Positions 33,340 through 44,444 of a DNA stretch of 64,000 bases are shown here, piece after piece. Below the pieces are notes generated by a model. It searched no databases, was not told where the DNA came from, and saw nothing but the letters and a program-made list of their open reading frames with translations. The stretch lies in the NCBI GenBank assembly GCA_037893245.1, contig JBAIAA010001135.1:310001-374000 (forward strand). The letters are read 5' to 3'. Source of the DNA: Crossaster papposus (taxonomy: Eukaryota > Echinodermata > Asteroidea > Velatida > Solasteridae). A program made the position numbers and the translations under genes. Every line of letters begins with the position of its first letter. The stretch's first letter is position 1.

Positions 33340-36114
33340 TCAAGTAACTCGCGACTCGGCCCTTTCGACTGACTCTAGAAGACAGAGTTTCTGGACTGGC
33401 CTCGTCAGGATATAAGAACTTGTCTTCACCTTAGCCGATCTGACTAAGTTGTGCCCTCCTTGATGCGTTTCAACAACTCGTCCTAGGAGCCATTTACTCC
33501 TCGGCAAGTCCCTACTAACAACAAGTACCAAGTCTCCAACCTTGATATTTCTCTTTGGCTCAAACCATTTCTGTCGTTCTTGTAGCATAGGAAGATATTC
33601 CCAAATCCATCTTCTCCAGAATACATCAGCCATATACTGCACCTGTCTCCATCTTCTCTTTCCATACATATCTTTCTTGTCAAACACCCCAGATGGCAGG
33701 ACATGCCCCTCACAAAGTAGAAGTAAGTGATTGGGTGTTAGCGGCTCTAGATCATTCACATCATCTGACACTGTAGTTATCGGCCTTCCATTGATGATGG
33801 ACTCAACCAGACACATCAATGTGGATAAACTCTCATCGTGCATAGTTTGCTCTTTCATGAGTGAACTCATCAGTTTCCGTGTAGTCCTTATTTGCCTTTC
33901 CCAGGCTCCGCCCATGTGTGACGCGGTAGGAGGGTTAAATTTCCACTTAACACCTTTCTGAAGGAGAAACTCACTGGTCTTCTGCTGATTCAAGGACCGA
34001 ATAGCTTCTCTAAGCTCTCTCTCGGCTCCTACAAAGTTGGACCCATTATCAGACCTAATCTCTTCTGGCTCCCCGCGTCGACACATAAACCGCTGTAACC
34101 CATTAATGAAAGAATCTGCTTCCATGGTATAAAGGACCTCGATATGAATGGCTCGCACCACCATACAGGTAAATTTACACCCATAGCGCTTAACCAAACT
34201 TCGGCCTTGTTTAACCATGAACGGACCAAAGCAGTCCACACCAACAAAACTAAACGGAGGCTTGTCTAGAGTGACCCTGCTAGATGGAAGATCCCCCATC
34301 TTTTGCTCGACTGGCGATGCCGATGTGCGTCTGCACTTAAAACAATCCTGCACGATTTTGCGAACTGTAGACCTGGCCTTAATTAACCAATATCTCTGAC
34401 GCAATAGGGAAAGTACATGCTCTCTTCCAGAGTGTCCGGATTCTTGATGTAAGTGTCTCACGATCAGAGTGACTACATGGTGGGTTTTGGGCAGGACGGC
34501 TGGACATTTCACTTGCTCATCTACCGGAGCATTCTTCAGACGACCACCAATCCTTATGATGCTATCAGCTGACAACACTGGATCAAGCTTGTAGAGCGGA
34601 CTAGTCTTCTTGATGTAGTCATTTGGCCTTCTGGGAGCCACCCTGTCCTTGTCGAGAAACTTCAACTCTTCACTAAAAGACTGTTTCTGGATATACCTTA
34701 TGATAGCATTTTCTGCCTTTGTCATCTCATCTACGGTAAGTAGCATCTTCATGTCAATTGTCGGTTGTTTGTTTGCCTTGGCTCGCAAGTAGCTCTTCAT
34801 CCTCAGCAACCATGCCACGTTCTTCTTCAGTCTATGCCATGATGAGTGTCTTTCCAGCAGCCTGTCCACCACATTGACCTGCTTCATCTCATTCACAGCA
34901 TATATAGTGACCGCTGTCTTGTCTGGTTTTACCTCTGGATCCTCATTTGCAAGATCTCTCAGGCTCGGCAATTTTGGCCACTCACTCTCTTCCAGGCAAA
35001 TGAAGTAGGACCCCTTTAACCAACGCTTGTTAGTAAGCAGCTCTTCAGCTGTCTGTCCTCTTGATATATCATCGGCGGGATTAAGCCTGGATGCAACGTG
35101 ATGCCATTGATTTGGTGATGACCCGCTGTGGATAATTGCCACTCTGTTTGCCACAAACGTGTGAAACCGACGTTCTTCATTCTTAACATACTGAAGTACT
35201 ATGGTACTATCCGTCCAAAATTGCGAATCTTCTAATGGCACATCTAACTCTCGACGAACCATGGCATCGAGTTTGACGGAGAGTGTCGCACCCATCAATT
35301 CCAGCCTGGGTATAGTCATCTTCTTTATTGGAGCTAGGTGTGACTTTGCCAAAAGAAGACAAGACTGTGTGTCACCTTCCGAGTTTGTCATGCGCAAGTA
35401 GGTTGTTGCTCCATAGGCCACTTCCGACGCATCAGAGAAATGATGCAGTTGATATTTGACCACCTCACCAAAACCATAAGGCTTGATGCTCCTGTTGACC
35501 TTAAACTGTTCTATCCTAGGCAGTTCGTGTTTCCATTGTTGCCAACTGTCGAGATGCTCCGATGGAAGTGGTTCATCCCAGCCTAGCTTTCTGCGGCACA
35601 GATCCTGTATGATCACCTTTGCTCTCAAAGTGAATGGACTCACAAACCCATGCGGATCGTAAATCGAACTGACCATACTGAGTATTCCTCTTCTTGTCAA
35701 GGGCTTGTCGCTGGGACTTATTTTATAGCCAAAACAGTCCAGTTCAACGTCCCACTGCATCCCAAGAGCTCTTTCTGTCGGCAATGCTTCATAGTTGAGA
35801 TCCAGCTCCTTGACATCATTCGCTCTCTCTTCAATTGGGATGGATGCAAGAACTTGTGGGCTGCTGCTTATCCACTTTGTCAACCTAAATCCGCCTCTTG
35901 CCAGAAGACTACAGAGTTCATTTGCCAGTTGAATTCCCTTCTCTTCACTGGAGACTGATTTCAAACAGTCATCTACGTAAAAGTTACGCATCACTGTGTC
36001 GACTGTGTCAGGTTGGAAGTCTGATCGGTTATCCTCAGCAGTACGCTGCAAGGCGAAGTTACAACAACTAGGACTCCACGTACCACCAAAGAGGTGCACG
36101 GTCATCCTATACAC
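33340..36114 (-). pseudogene. BEL/Pao pol: reverse transcriptase end, RNase H, integrase
   Basis: The frame opens within reverse transcriptase (HLFGGTWSPSCCNFAL, then NFYVDDCLKS with the catalytic YVDD). It goes on through the Pao-specific region and RNase H-like part (HHFSDASEVAYGATTYL). The integrase follows with an H-H-C-C finger (HLHQESGHSGREHVLSLL ... CFKCRR) and the DDE core (VGVDCFGPF, IRSDNGSNFVGAERELREAI, then MGGAWERQIR). This order is diagnostic of BEL/Pao. Fossil copy. Confidence 0.92.
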
Positions 36115-36147
36115 ATTCGGCTGTCCAGAGTGGTCACCATCAGACCA

Positions 36148-38739
36148 CTACAGATATCTCAATACATCTCGCTCTTCACGAAGTACCTTAACCTGATGGA
36201 ACTTGGCTTGGACATCAGCCATAAGAGCCACTGTTTCCTGCCGGAACCTCAACAGTACTCCTAACAGCTTGTTTGTCAAATCTGGCCCACTTAGCACCTG
36301 TTCATTCAAGGATGTTCCACAATGCTTTGACGCACAGTCAAACACTATGCGCACCTTGTTAGGCTTCTTCGGATGGTACACCGGATGATGCTTGAGATAC
36401 CACACAACCCTGTCGGTTAGATGAACTTCCTCATCTGGCACCTTTTCAGCGAAGCCCTTGTCGATGAGGTCTTGCATGCCCTCTGTATACCGAGTGCGCA
36501 GTATTGTGTCTCTCTGTAGCCGCTTGTCTAACGAAAAAAGGCGACGTTCTGCAACAGTGCGATTATCGACCAAGTGTGGAGGGTGATTATCGAATGGAAT
36601 AGGCAACTCATAATGTCCATCGATGAGACGAACACCTTCCTCCAATACCGCAATAGCTCGCTTGTCTTTCACCGACATTCCCTTGGTGTCATCATGAATC
36701 GACTCAGCCGTATCCAACTTCCAGAACATCTTTAGTTGTCTTTCTAAGGTGTCGTCAGATGCAATAAAGTTGGATGTAGCTGTGTTCCTGTTCGCAATTC
36801 CTAGTGGTCCATTCAGAGACCACCCGAGCTGCGTTCTGGTAGCATAAGGGCTATTTTTCTCACCCTTCTTGACTTCTAGCGGCAAAAGTGCTTCAGGCAC
36901 ATCTTGCCCAATCAACAGCTGTACTCGCCCCCTGTCGACCTGTGGCAGCTTGATATCTTGCAGGTGAGGCCATTTTTCAACATCCTCTTGCTTGGCCAAG
37001 TTGGTGTCATGAATAGGGAGCTCACGTCTTGTATACACCATGGGAAGATGAACTGCCTGTTCACAGTCCATACCGTTAACAACCAAACTAATCACAGTTG
37101 TTGCTGTCTGTACGTTTGCCCCTGCCAAGGTTGTAAGAGACAACGTCTGCCGTTCACCGTCGAGTCTCAGCTGCCTCGCCAACTCTTCAGTACAAAAGGT
37201 GCTCGTTGACCCATTGTCCAGGAGTGCACAAGTGTCAATACAAACACCACCACCTTTAGCCCTGACCTTCACTGGAACTATAGGTAATGCAACTCTCATT
37301 GCGCCGACCCCTGTGACATTACAACTTTTGTCTACCTCTGTGTCTGTAAAACCACTTTGCACTGCTGCAGCTGGTTCCACTGGTGCCGATGTGAACTCGG
37401 TTCTCGGGGTTGGCTGACCTGCAGGGATGGGTTTTATTTGATGCAAGAACTTAGTATGCTTTTTTCCACATCCTGCAACTGAGCAAACTCGATTTAAAGT
37501 ACATGAAAATGTCATATGCCCAGGTTTCAAACAATTATAGCACAGTTTTGCTGCCCTAGCAAACTCAAGCCTATCATCTGGTCTCTTGGCCTTAAATTCT
37601 GAACACCCAAACAAAGTGTGACTACCGTTACACAGTACACAGTACATCATATTGCCAGTAGGTTTAGCATTTGCCATCATGGTGTAACTGCTTCTACTAA
37701 ATGTAGACCTATTTGCAGGTATTTTTGCAACATTCTTGTTTGTTACATGTTTCTCCCTTGGATTACTCAGGGCACCATACACGGGATCATTAGCTTCTTC
37801 TGCTGCATCTTCAACAAAATCAACCAAATCTTCTATTTTGGGTGACCTATCCATTTTCTTTCCGATTACCCTAACCACCCTGACCCAACGGTTACGGACG
37901 TAACTTGGCAATTTCTCAACCATTGTAACAAACACTTTCTGAGTGTTAATTTCCTGAACATATCCCATTGCATTAAGGGTCTCCTTACAGGTTCTCAAAT
38001 CATCGGCATACTCTCTTAGTGCTTTCTTGTCATAGGGCCCAATACTACTACCCTCTGTAACCTTGCTTACCCAAGCTTCAGCGATTGTGTGATTGTTACC
38101 AAACCTTTGTTTAAGCAAGACCTTAGCCTTCTCATAACCCTCATCTGGCTGCATTACAGAACAACATTGTATCACTTTCTTTGCCTTACCAGTACAGTAC
38201 TGTAACAAACGGATCAACTTGGCACTATCATCTAAGTTTGATTTGTCAACAGTGTTCTCAAAGGATCGCATGAATGCCCAATACTGCAAAGGATCCCCAT
38301 CATAAGTCACTAGTTCTGCCTTTGGTAGCTGTACCGCTTCAAGCAGACATTGTTGGTGCCGTTGTCCTTGTTGCACCAACTCCAGAACTGTTGTCTCACT
38401 GCTCTTGTGGGCACTGACAGCTTCCGTTTCCTTGACTGATGAATCCGCTGTCTGGTCCGGTCTTGATGTCTTGATCGGATACGCCGTCTCCCCGGTCTCT
38501 GGCTTCATAACTTGTTCCTTAATCCTGTCCAGCTCCGTGGGTTGGTGTACCGGAAACGTATCCACCACTTTAGGTGAACTCTGTGGGGGTGTCGCAATCC
38601 GAACTTCACCCGATGCCTGACCTGACTTACGACTTTGGGCTGTCCTAAAGAAACCAAAATGTTCCTGACAAGCATGTGACGCTGACGTAAAAGAATTGAT
38701 CTTAACATGTCCTTGTTTTCGTGACCAACGGTGATACAC
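36148..38739 (-). pseudogene. BEL/Pao gag, protease and start of reverse transcriptase
   Basis: The gag capsid-like part (YWAFMRSFENTVDKSNLDD, LIRLLQYCTGKAKKVI) is followed by a CCHC knuckle (CYNCLKPGHMTFSC) and a second Cys/His unit (CSVAGCGKKHTKFLH). An aspartic protease with ALLDNGSTSTFC comes next, then the front of reverse transcriptase (KPNKVRIVFDCASKHCG, ALMADVQAKFHQVKV). The N-terminal codons overlap the 5' LTR. Fossil copy. Confidence 0.9.
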
Positions 38740-38829
38740 AACAGCGCCCTCTTTTGATACAAAAATACAAGTTAAGGAAAGTTGACCAAATTAGCATAAT
38801 ATTTAAAAACAAAGCATTTTGACCTTACA
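38625..38829 (-). repeat. BEL/Pao 5' LTR, shared part
   Basis: 205 bp matching 32873-33077 with two differences. It holds TGACGTAAAAG and CAACAGCGCCCTC and ends at the satellite. Confidence 0.88.
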
Positions 38830-40450
38830 GTAAGCCCTATTTATTAACAATTTGGAGTATTTAAAATGTTAGAATGTGTATTGTACATGAACTATGCAAT
38901 AGAGGACATGTATAGTAAGCCCTATTAATTAACAATTTAAAGTTTTTAAAATGTTTAAATGTGTTGTACATGAACTACATGTATGCAATAGAGGACATGT
39001 ACAGTAAGCACTATTTATTAACAATTTGGAGTATTTAAAATGTTAGAATGTGTATTGTACATGAACTATGCAATATAGGACATGTACAGTAAGCACTATT
39101 TATTAACAATTTAAAGTGTATTTAAAATGTTAGAATGTGTATTGTAAATGAACTATGCAATAGAGGACATGTACAGTAAGCCCTATTTATTAACAATTTA
39201 GAGTATTTAAAATGTTAGAATGTGTATTGTACGTATTTAAAATGTTAGAATGTGTATTGTACATGTATGAACTATACAATAGAGGACATGTACAGTAAGC
39301 CCTATTTAAAGTATTTAAAATGTTAGTATGTGTATTGTACATGAACTATGCAATAGAGGACATGTACAGTAAGCCCTATTTATTAACAATTTGGAGTATT
39401 TAAAATGTTAGAATGTGTATTGTACATGAACTATGCAATAGAGGACATGTACAGTAAGCCCTATTTATTAACAATTTAAAGTATTTAAAATGTTTAAATG
39501 TGTATTGTACATGACTATGCAATAGAGGACATGTACAGTAAGCCCTATTTATTAACAATTTGGAGTATTTAAAATGTTAGAATGTGTATTGTACATGAAC
39601 TACCGTATGCAATAGAGGACATGTACATACAGCCGTATTTATTAACAATTTGGAGTATTTAAAATACAATAAACAATAATACTGTACATGAACTATGCAA
39701 TAGAGGACATGTACAGTAAGCCCTATTTATTAACAATTTGGAGTATTTAAAATGTTAGAATGTGTATTGTACATGAACTATGCAATAGAGGACATGTACA
39801 GTAAGCCCTATTTATTAACAATTTAGAGTATTTAAAATATTATAATGTGTATTGTACGGTACATGAACTATGCAATAGAGGACATGTACAGGAAGCCCTA
39901 TTTATTAACAATTTGGAGTATTTAAACTATTAGAATGTGTATTGTACAACTATGCAATAGAGGACATGTAAAGTAAGCCATATTTATTAACAATTTGGAG
40001 TATTTAAAATATTAGAATGTGTATTGTACATGAACTATGCAATAGAGGACATGTACAGTAAGCCCTATTTACAATTTAGAGTACCGGTATTTAAAATGTT
40101 ATAATGCGTATTGCATGTATGAACTATGCAATATAGGACATGTACAGTAAGCCCTATTTATTAACAAATTTGGAGTATTTAAAATGTTAGAATGTGTATT
40201 TGTACATGAACTACCGTATGCAATAAAGGACATGTACATGTATACAGTATAAGCCCTATTTATTAACAATTTGGAGTATTTAAAATATTAGAATTTGTAT
40301 TGTACATGAACTATGCAATATAGGACATAAACAGTAAGCCCTATTTAATAAAAATTTGGAGTTTTTAAAATGTTAGAATGTATATTTTACATGAACTATG
40401 CAATTGAGGACATTTACAGTAAGCCCTATTTATTAACAATTTGGAGTACA
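38830..40450. repeat. 85-bp satellite, block 4
   Basis: About 19 units, more diverged toward the right. Some carry ACCGTATG or ACCGGTAT insertions. The right end passes into unique sequence at GAGTACAAAAGTACAG. Confidence 0.94.
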
Positions 40451-41474
40451 AAAGTACAGTATCTATTAGCCTAGGTTGGACGATGATCTTCATTGCATTA
40501 TGACTGACGTCCAGGGTATCAATGTATCCTGCCATACCGGTAGCAAAAAATTGTATGACACATTTTTTTCATATTTTTACCTAATGAAGAAAACTGAAAT
40601 TTTGTTTATCTTTCTTGTGTCTGGAATTACAGATCGTCATGGGTTACAAAAAGCGAAAGTGTCTTTGGGCTAGATATTTACAGAAAATAAATTGCAAATT
40701 CACACTTTTCGACATGAACATCATACGAACTTCCTACGTGCTTGCGCGTGCACGCGCGAGGCCGGCTCATTAGTCTAGTCCTAGGCCGACTGTAACCCAA
40801 ACTTAAACTTGTTTTTGTCTTCTTTTTTTTTTTTGGGGGGGAGGGGGGGGGGGGAAGGAGAGTTTTTGTCTTTCTTCGAGTCGGCAAATTTTTGAAGTGA
40901 CTGACATTCTATACAAAATTGATTAAGTTAGGCCCTACATACATTACATGTATGGCTATTTTCACAATCAGTGGTGTAACTTTGTTTCCAAGTGTCCAAA
41001 ATTTCAAACCTATTATATTTAATTGTTTCCATTAAAAAAATCTTAGTTAAGACATATATTTTAGGAAATCAATGATTTGGGAGCTTGATTTATTCATTAT
41101 TGTCACCAAAATTGATGGTAAACATGATTTGAGGCCTGAAATTTGACAAAAACAGCATTCATTTGGTGCAGATTTATTATTACCCCAAATATCTGCATAC
41201 TTAGTTAAGGCATGTTTTATTGTAAAGTATTAGTAAAAGCTCCAAACTAAAAACCAGAAATCCCCAAACTGAAGTTCATTTTTTTCGAGAAATAATATTT
41301 AATCACATTTTAGTGTTAAAAATCACTATTTGTCAGACAATTTTTAAATTTAAAACACTTTCCTAGGACAGTGGCCAAGTCTTGTGCCCTGTACAAACAG
41401 TGTTCACTTGGGCCAACATACCTGTGAAGGTAACAGGAAAATCCCATGATCTGTCCAAGAGTTGGAATTTTTCT

Positions 41475-42190
41475 AATTCAGTGTTTCGGAGGTTACTGTT
41501 AACAACTGCTATATGTTTCGGAGGTTACATAAGTGTTAACATACCTTCTGACAAGAGTTAAGGAATCACTACACAGAACAAAGTATTTTCATGAGCTAAA
41601 CAAGTTATTAATCCATCAAAGGGGCAAGAAAAGATTTGTATTGTTTTAACTCTGGTGTTCTTGAATCATACTTTAGCATCGAACAAATGTTGGCAATATT
41701 AATAAACCACTTTATTTGAGTTAACAAATTAAGTGGACTGTTTACATGTAGTTTTATTCAGTTCTGAAGAAGCCTTGTAATTGAGACACTCAGTATATTT
41801 GAAAAAAAATCGTTTCAAATATATATTTCTGGTTTCTAAAGCAGTGTTTCAGAGGTTACTGTTAACAACTGCTATATGTGTCGGAGGTTACATTTAGTGT
41901 TAACATACCTCTGACAAGAGTTGAGGAATCACTACACAGCACAAAGTATGTTCATGAAGTTAACATGTTATTAATCCATCAAAGAGGCAAGAAAACATTT
42001 GTATTGTCAGCTTTGGTGTTCTTGCATCAGACTTCATCATCAAACAAATGTTTGCAATATTAATAAACCACTTGCATGTATTTATAGAGTTAACAAATGA
42101 AGTGGACTGTTTACATGTAGTTTTATTCAGTTCTGAATAAGCCTCGTAATAGAGACACTTGGTATATTTGAAGATAATCGTCTTAAATTT
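41475..42190. repeat. Diverged 363-bp tandem duplication within N2
   Basis: Each half starts with two TGTTTCGGAGGTTAC sites 32 bp apart around GTTAACAACTGCTATA. It then runs through ACAAGAGTT(A/G)AGGAATCACT to TTTTATTCAGTTCTGAA. The halves differ at roughly one base in ten. The same block recurs at about 45905-46620 and 50350-51060 in the other two copies. Confidence 0.85.
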
Positions 42191-43319
42191 ATATTTCTCC
42201 CTCTGCTTGAGTAATTGCTGATAAATGTGTACTTAAAAACCCTAACTCCCTATATGGTGTGTGCAAACTCATATTAAAATTTAATTGGAGGATTCAGCTA
42301 GAACTGTGAGGGTAACCCTCATACTGTACAACATACATTTTAGCTAGTTTTTGTAATCATAATCTTATTTGACTATCCTGTTTCATACGTACCTGTACAC
42401 ATTTTGTTTCAGAGATAAGTTTTTACAATGTATTCAGTTATTTCTTATTTTTTATTTTGTTTGGAAGGTTCCAACACCTACAATATGTACATGTAGGATG
42501 TACATGTACAACAATGTGCAGTGTTTTGTTCATCAAAAAGTTAGCAGAGTACATGCATTTTATTGTAACTTCATGGGCTCAATAATAATAATAACAATAA
42601 TGATATCAATAATAATATCAAACATCAAATTACGGGAAATGGTATACCTTTTGGAGACACACCCTTACACTTGTGCACAACAACTTTCAAACTTTCCTAA
42701 CCCCTAAACCCAATTTTCTCTTATCCTACCCCCATGAATTTGTGTATGTATTTACTTATTGGACCATGAGCGATTGATCTACATGTTGCAATGGTAACAT
42801 TTTGCCTCTTGTAAATAGGGACTAGACTGTGACATTAGGGAAACATTGAAATGTCCCAAATTACAGAGGCATGTATAAAAAATTATAATCCAAACAGTCA
42901 TATTTGCTGAACATGTGCGTGCCAAATGTGTAATGCATGATAACACAAAATGTTACGTTAGTTGGTAATAATATCCCTGGTATTGAACAATAACAATAAA
43001 GTTTTAATTAACAATAACAAGTTGATATTTTGTTGCAAACAATCTCAGAACAGTGCCCTATACATGTACCTCGCTAGCTTAAGTACATGTAATATACCGG
43101 TACATCCTATCCCTAGCATCGTTCTTCCGAAGAACTATTTTCATCAAATTATTAACCCTCTGAAATTAAACTGCAAAAGTGGAAACAGGGAGCTGTTCAT
43201 TAAGCTCTGATCAAATATCCAACTTTGTACCCCGCTTGCTCACACGTCCTAGAACTGTTTTCATCGTAACTTAAAGAGTTCCCATTTCAAGTTCAACCAG
43301 GTTACATGTATGTCCGTGG

Positions 43320-43880
43320 CTCATGAAGCTTCAACAAAATAATCATAGAAGTCTCGGATTGTGCCTTTGAGATTTCCACATGTTGAGCAGCTGCCTTGGA
43401 TGCATTTGGCTTCTTGAAATCTGTTAGCATGGGATTTTTCACACATCAGCATGTCCATGTAGTCCGTCTCATCATTGAACCTTCTCCCATTCAACAGAGC
43501 TTTTCCTTTATGTTAACACAGTAAACACACAGACATGCTATGTGTCTTGAATGTGACAGCGACTTGACGTTCTTAGGTTTCAGTTCATAGAACTTAGTAG
43601 TAAACCCAAGCTTGCTTTGATGTTGGATTTTCTGATTTCCAGGTTGAGTGAGCTCTCATGAAGCTCCTCTGCATGATAAAAGTATGTGTACCGTCTGGTC
43701 CTTTTTCACTCGGTAGTATTGCGTCTTGACCCTTATTCTATCTTTCTATTTCAGATCTTCTCTGTGGATTTGTGTTCTTAATTTTATTTTGCCAAATGGT
43801 AGATCTTGAAGGCTGTGATACATCAACATCAGCAGAGATGTTTGACTCAAACTAATCAATTAGTTACTGCTACATTGTAT
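43320..43880 (-). pseudogene. Decayed N2-encoded gene, possible transposase remnant (copy 1)
   Basis: On the minus strand several frames hold protein-like pieces in order: SQPSRSTIWQNKIKN, RYTYFYHAEELHESS and NIKASLG, KFYELKPKNVKSLSHSRH with CLCVYCVNIKEKL, then NDETDYMDMLMCEKSHANRF and CIQGSCSTCGNLKG. The pattern F..L+P+.V ... C.C.YC.N ... C....C..C resembles uncharacterised, apparently transposon-linked proteins of marine invertebrates; that is recollection, not a search. At least three frameshifts or stops interrupt it. Equivalent copies lie at 47750-48310 and 52190-52750. Confidence 0.5.
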
Positions 43881-44444
43881 ATACTGCAATGAGTAGTGTA
43901 TAATTTGTTCACTCTGCATTAAAAATGCAGGTTGAGTGAGTTGTAAACAGCTAATGTAACCTCCGAAACAACATTGTAATCCACAACATGACTTCTTTAT
44001 GTTGTGTGCAAACTAAGCTATGGAAGAATTTGAACAACAAATGCAGTGTTAAGTAGTTAACATTAAAAGCAGGAATGGTTTGACCAACTGCAGTTACAAA
44101 AAAAGTGAATTTTTTGAAAATGTTGTCGTCAAAAACCTTTACAATCTGTGTTTTGTTTTGGAAATGTTACACAAATTACTAAAGATCGCAGCCTAAGAAC
44201 AAAATCAAAGGTAAACTAGACTTTTTTTTGTCATTTTGCAAATAGTTCTCAGTGGGTAGGAAAGCAACAAAACTAAAATATTGAAAGAAAAGAGTGCACT
44301 GTTCCTACAAATTACATTATGTGTTGTAAACGTTAACATGTAACCTCCGAAACAGTTTTTTTCAGAATCATGTGTTCAAACAGCACACTTTCTTGATTTT
44401 TTTGTTACAAACCTAACTATTTTAATCCTTATGACTGCAGTGTT

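Larger units (their letters stand above)
30807..38829 (-). mobile_element. BEL/Pao LTR retrotransposon
   Basis: The element starts TGTAATGG and ends CCTTACA, flanked by the 5-bp duplication GTAAG (30802-30806, 38830-38834) within the 85-bp satellite. It reads leftward: gag-protease and part of reverse transcriptase at 36148-38739, the rest of pol at 33340-36114. The terminal repeats share 205 bp (32873-33077 and 38625-38829) with two mismatches seen, so the insertion is recent. The left terminal repeat also holds a nested element (30971-32710). Overall the coding part looks nearly whole, with about one or two breaks. Confidence 0.92.
40011..44444. repeat. 4.43-kb tandem triplication, copy 1
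   Basis: Contains five to six 85-bp satellite units, a 500-bp flank with a G-run (40836-40857) and the left 3.5 kb of element N2. The next copy begins at 44445 with the same ATTAGAATGTGTATTGTACA. Copies differ from each other by only a handful of substitutions plus G-run length. Small frames repeated in each copy (41878, 42369, 42962 in this one) show no protein features. Confidence 0.95.

Noticed and set aside
41878-43210. Small frames repeated in all three 4.43-kb copies (also at 46306-47638 and 50751-52083)
   Set aside because: Their conservation follows from recent triplication. They have no domain, codon bias or splice support.
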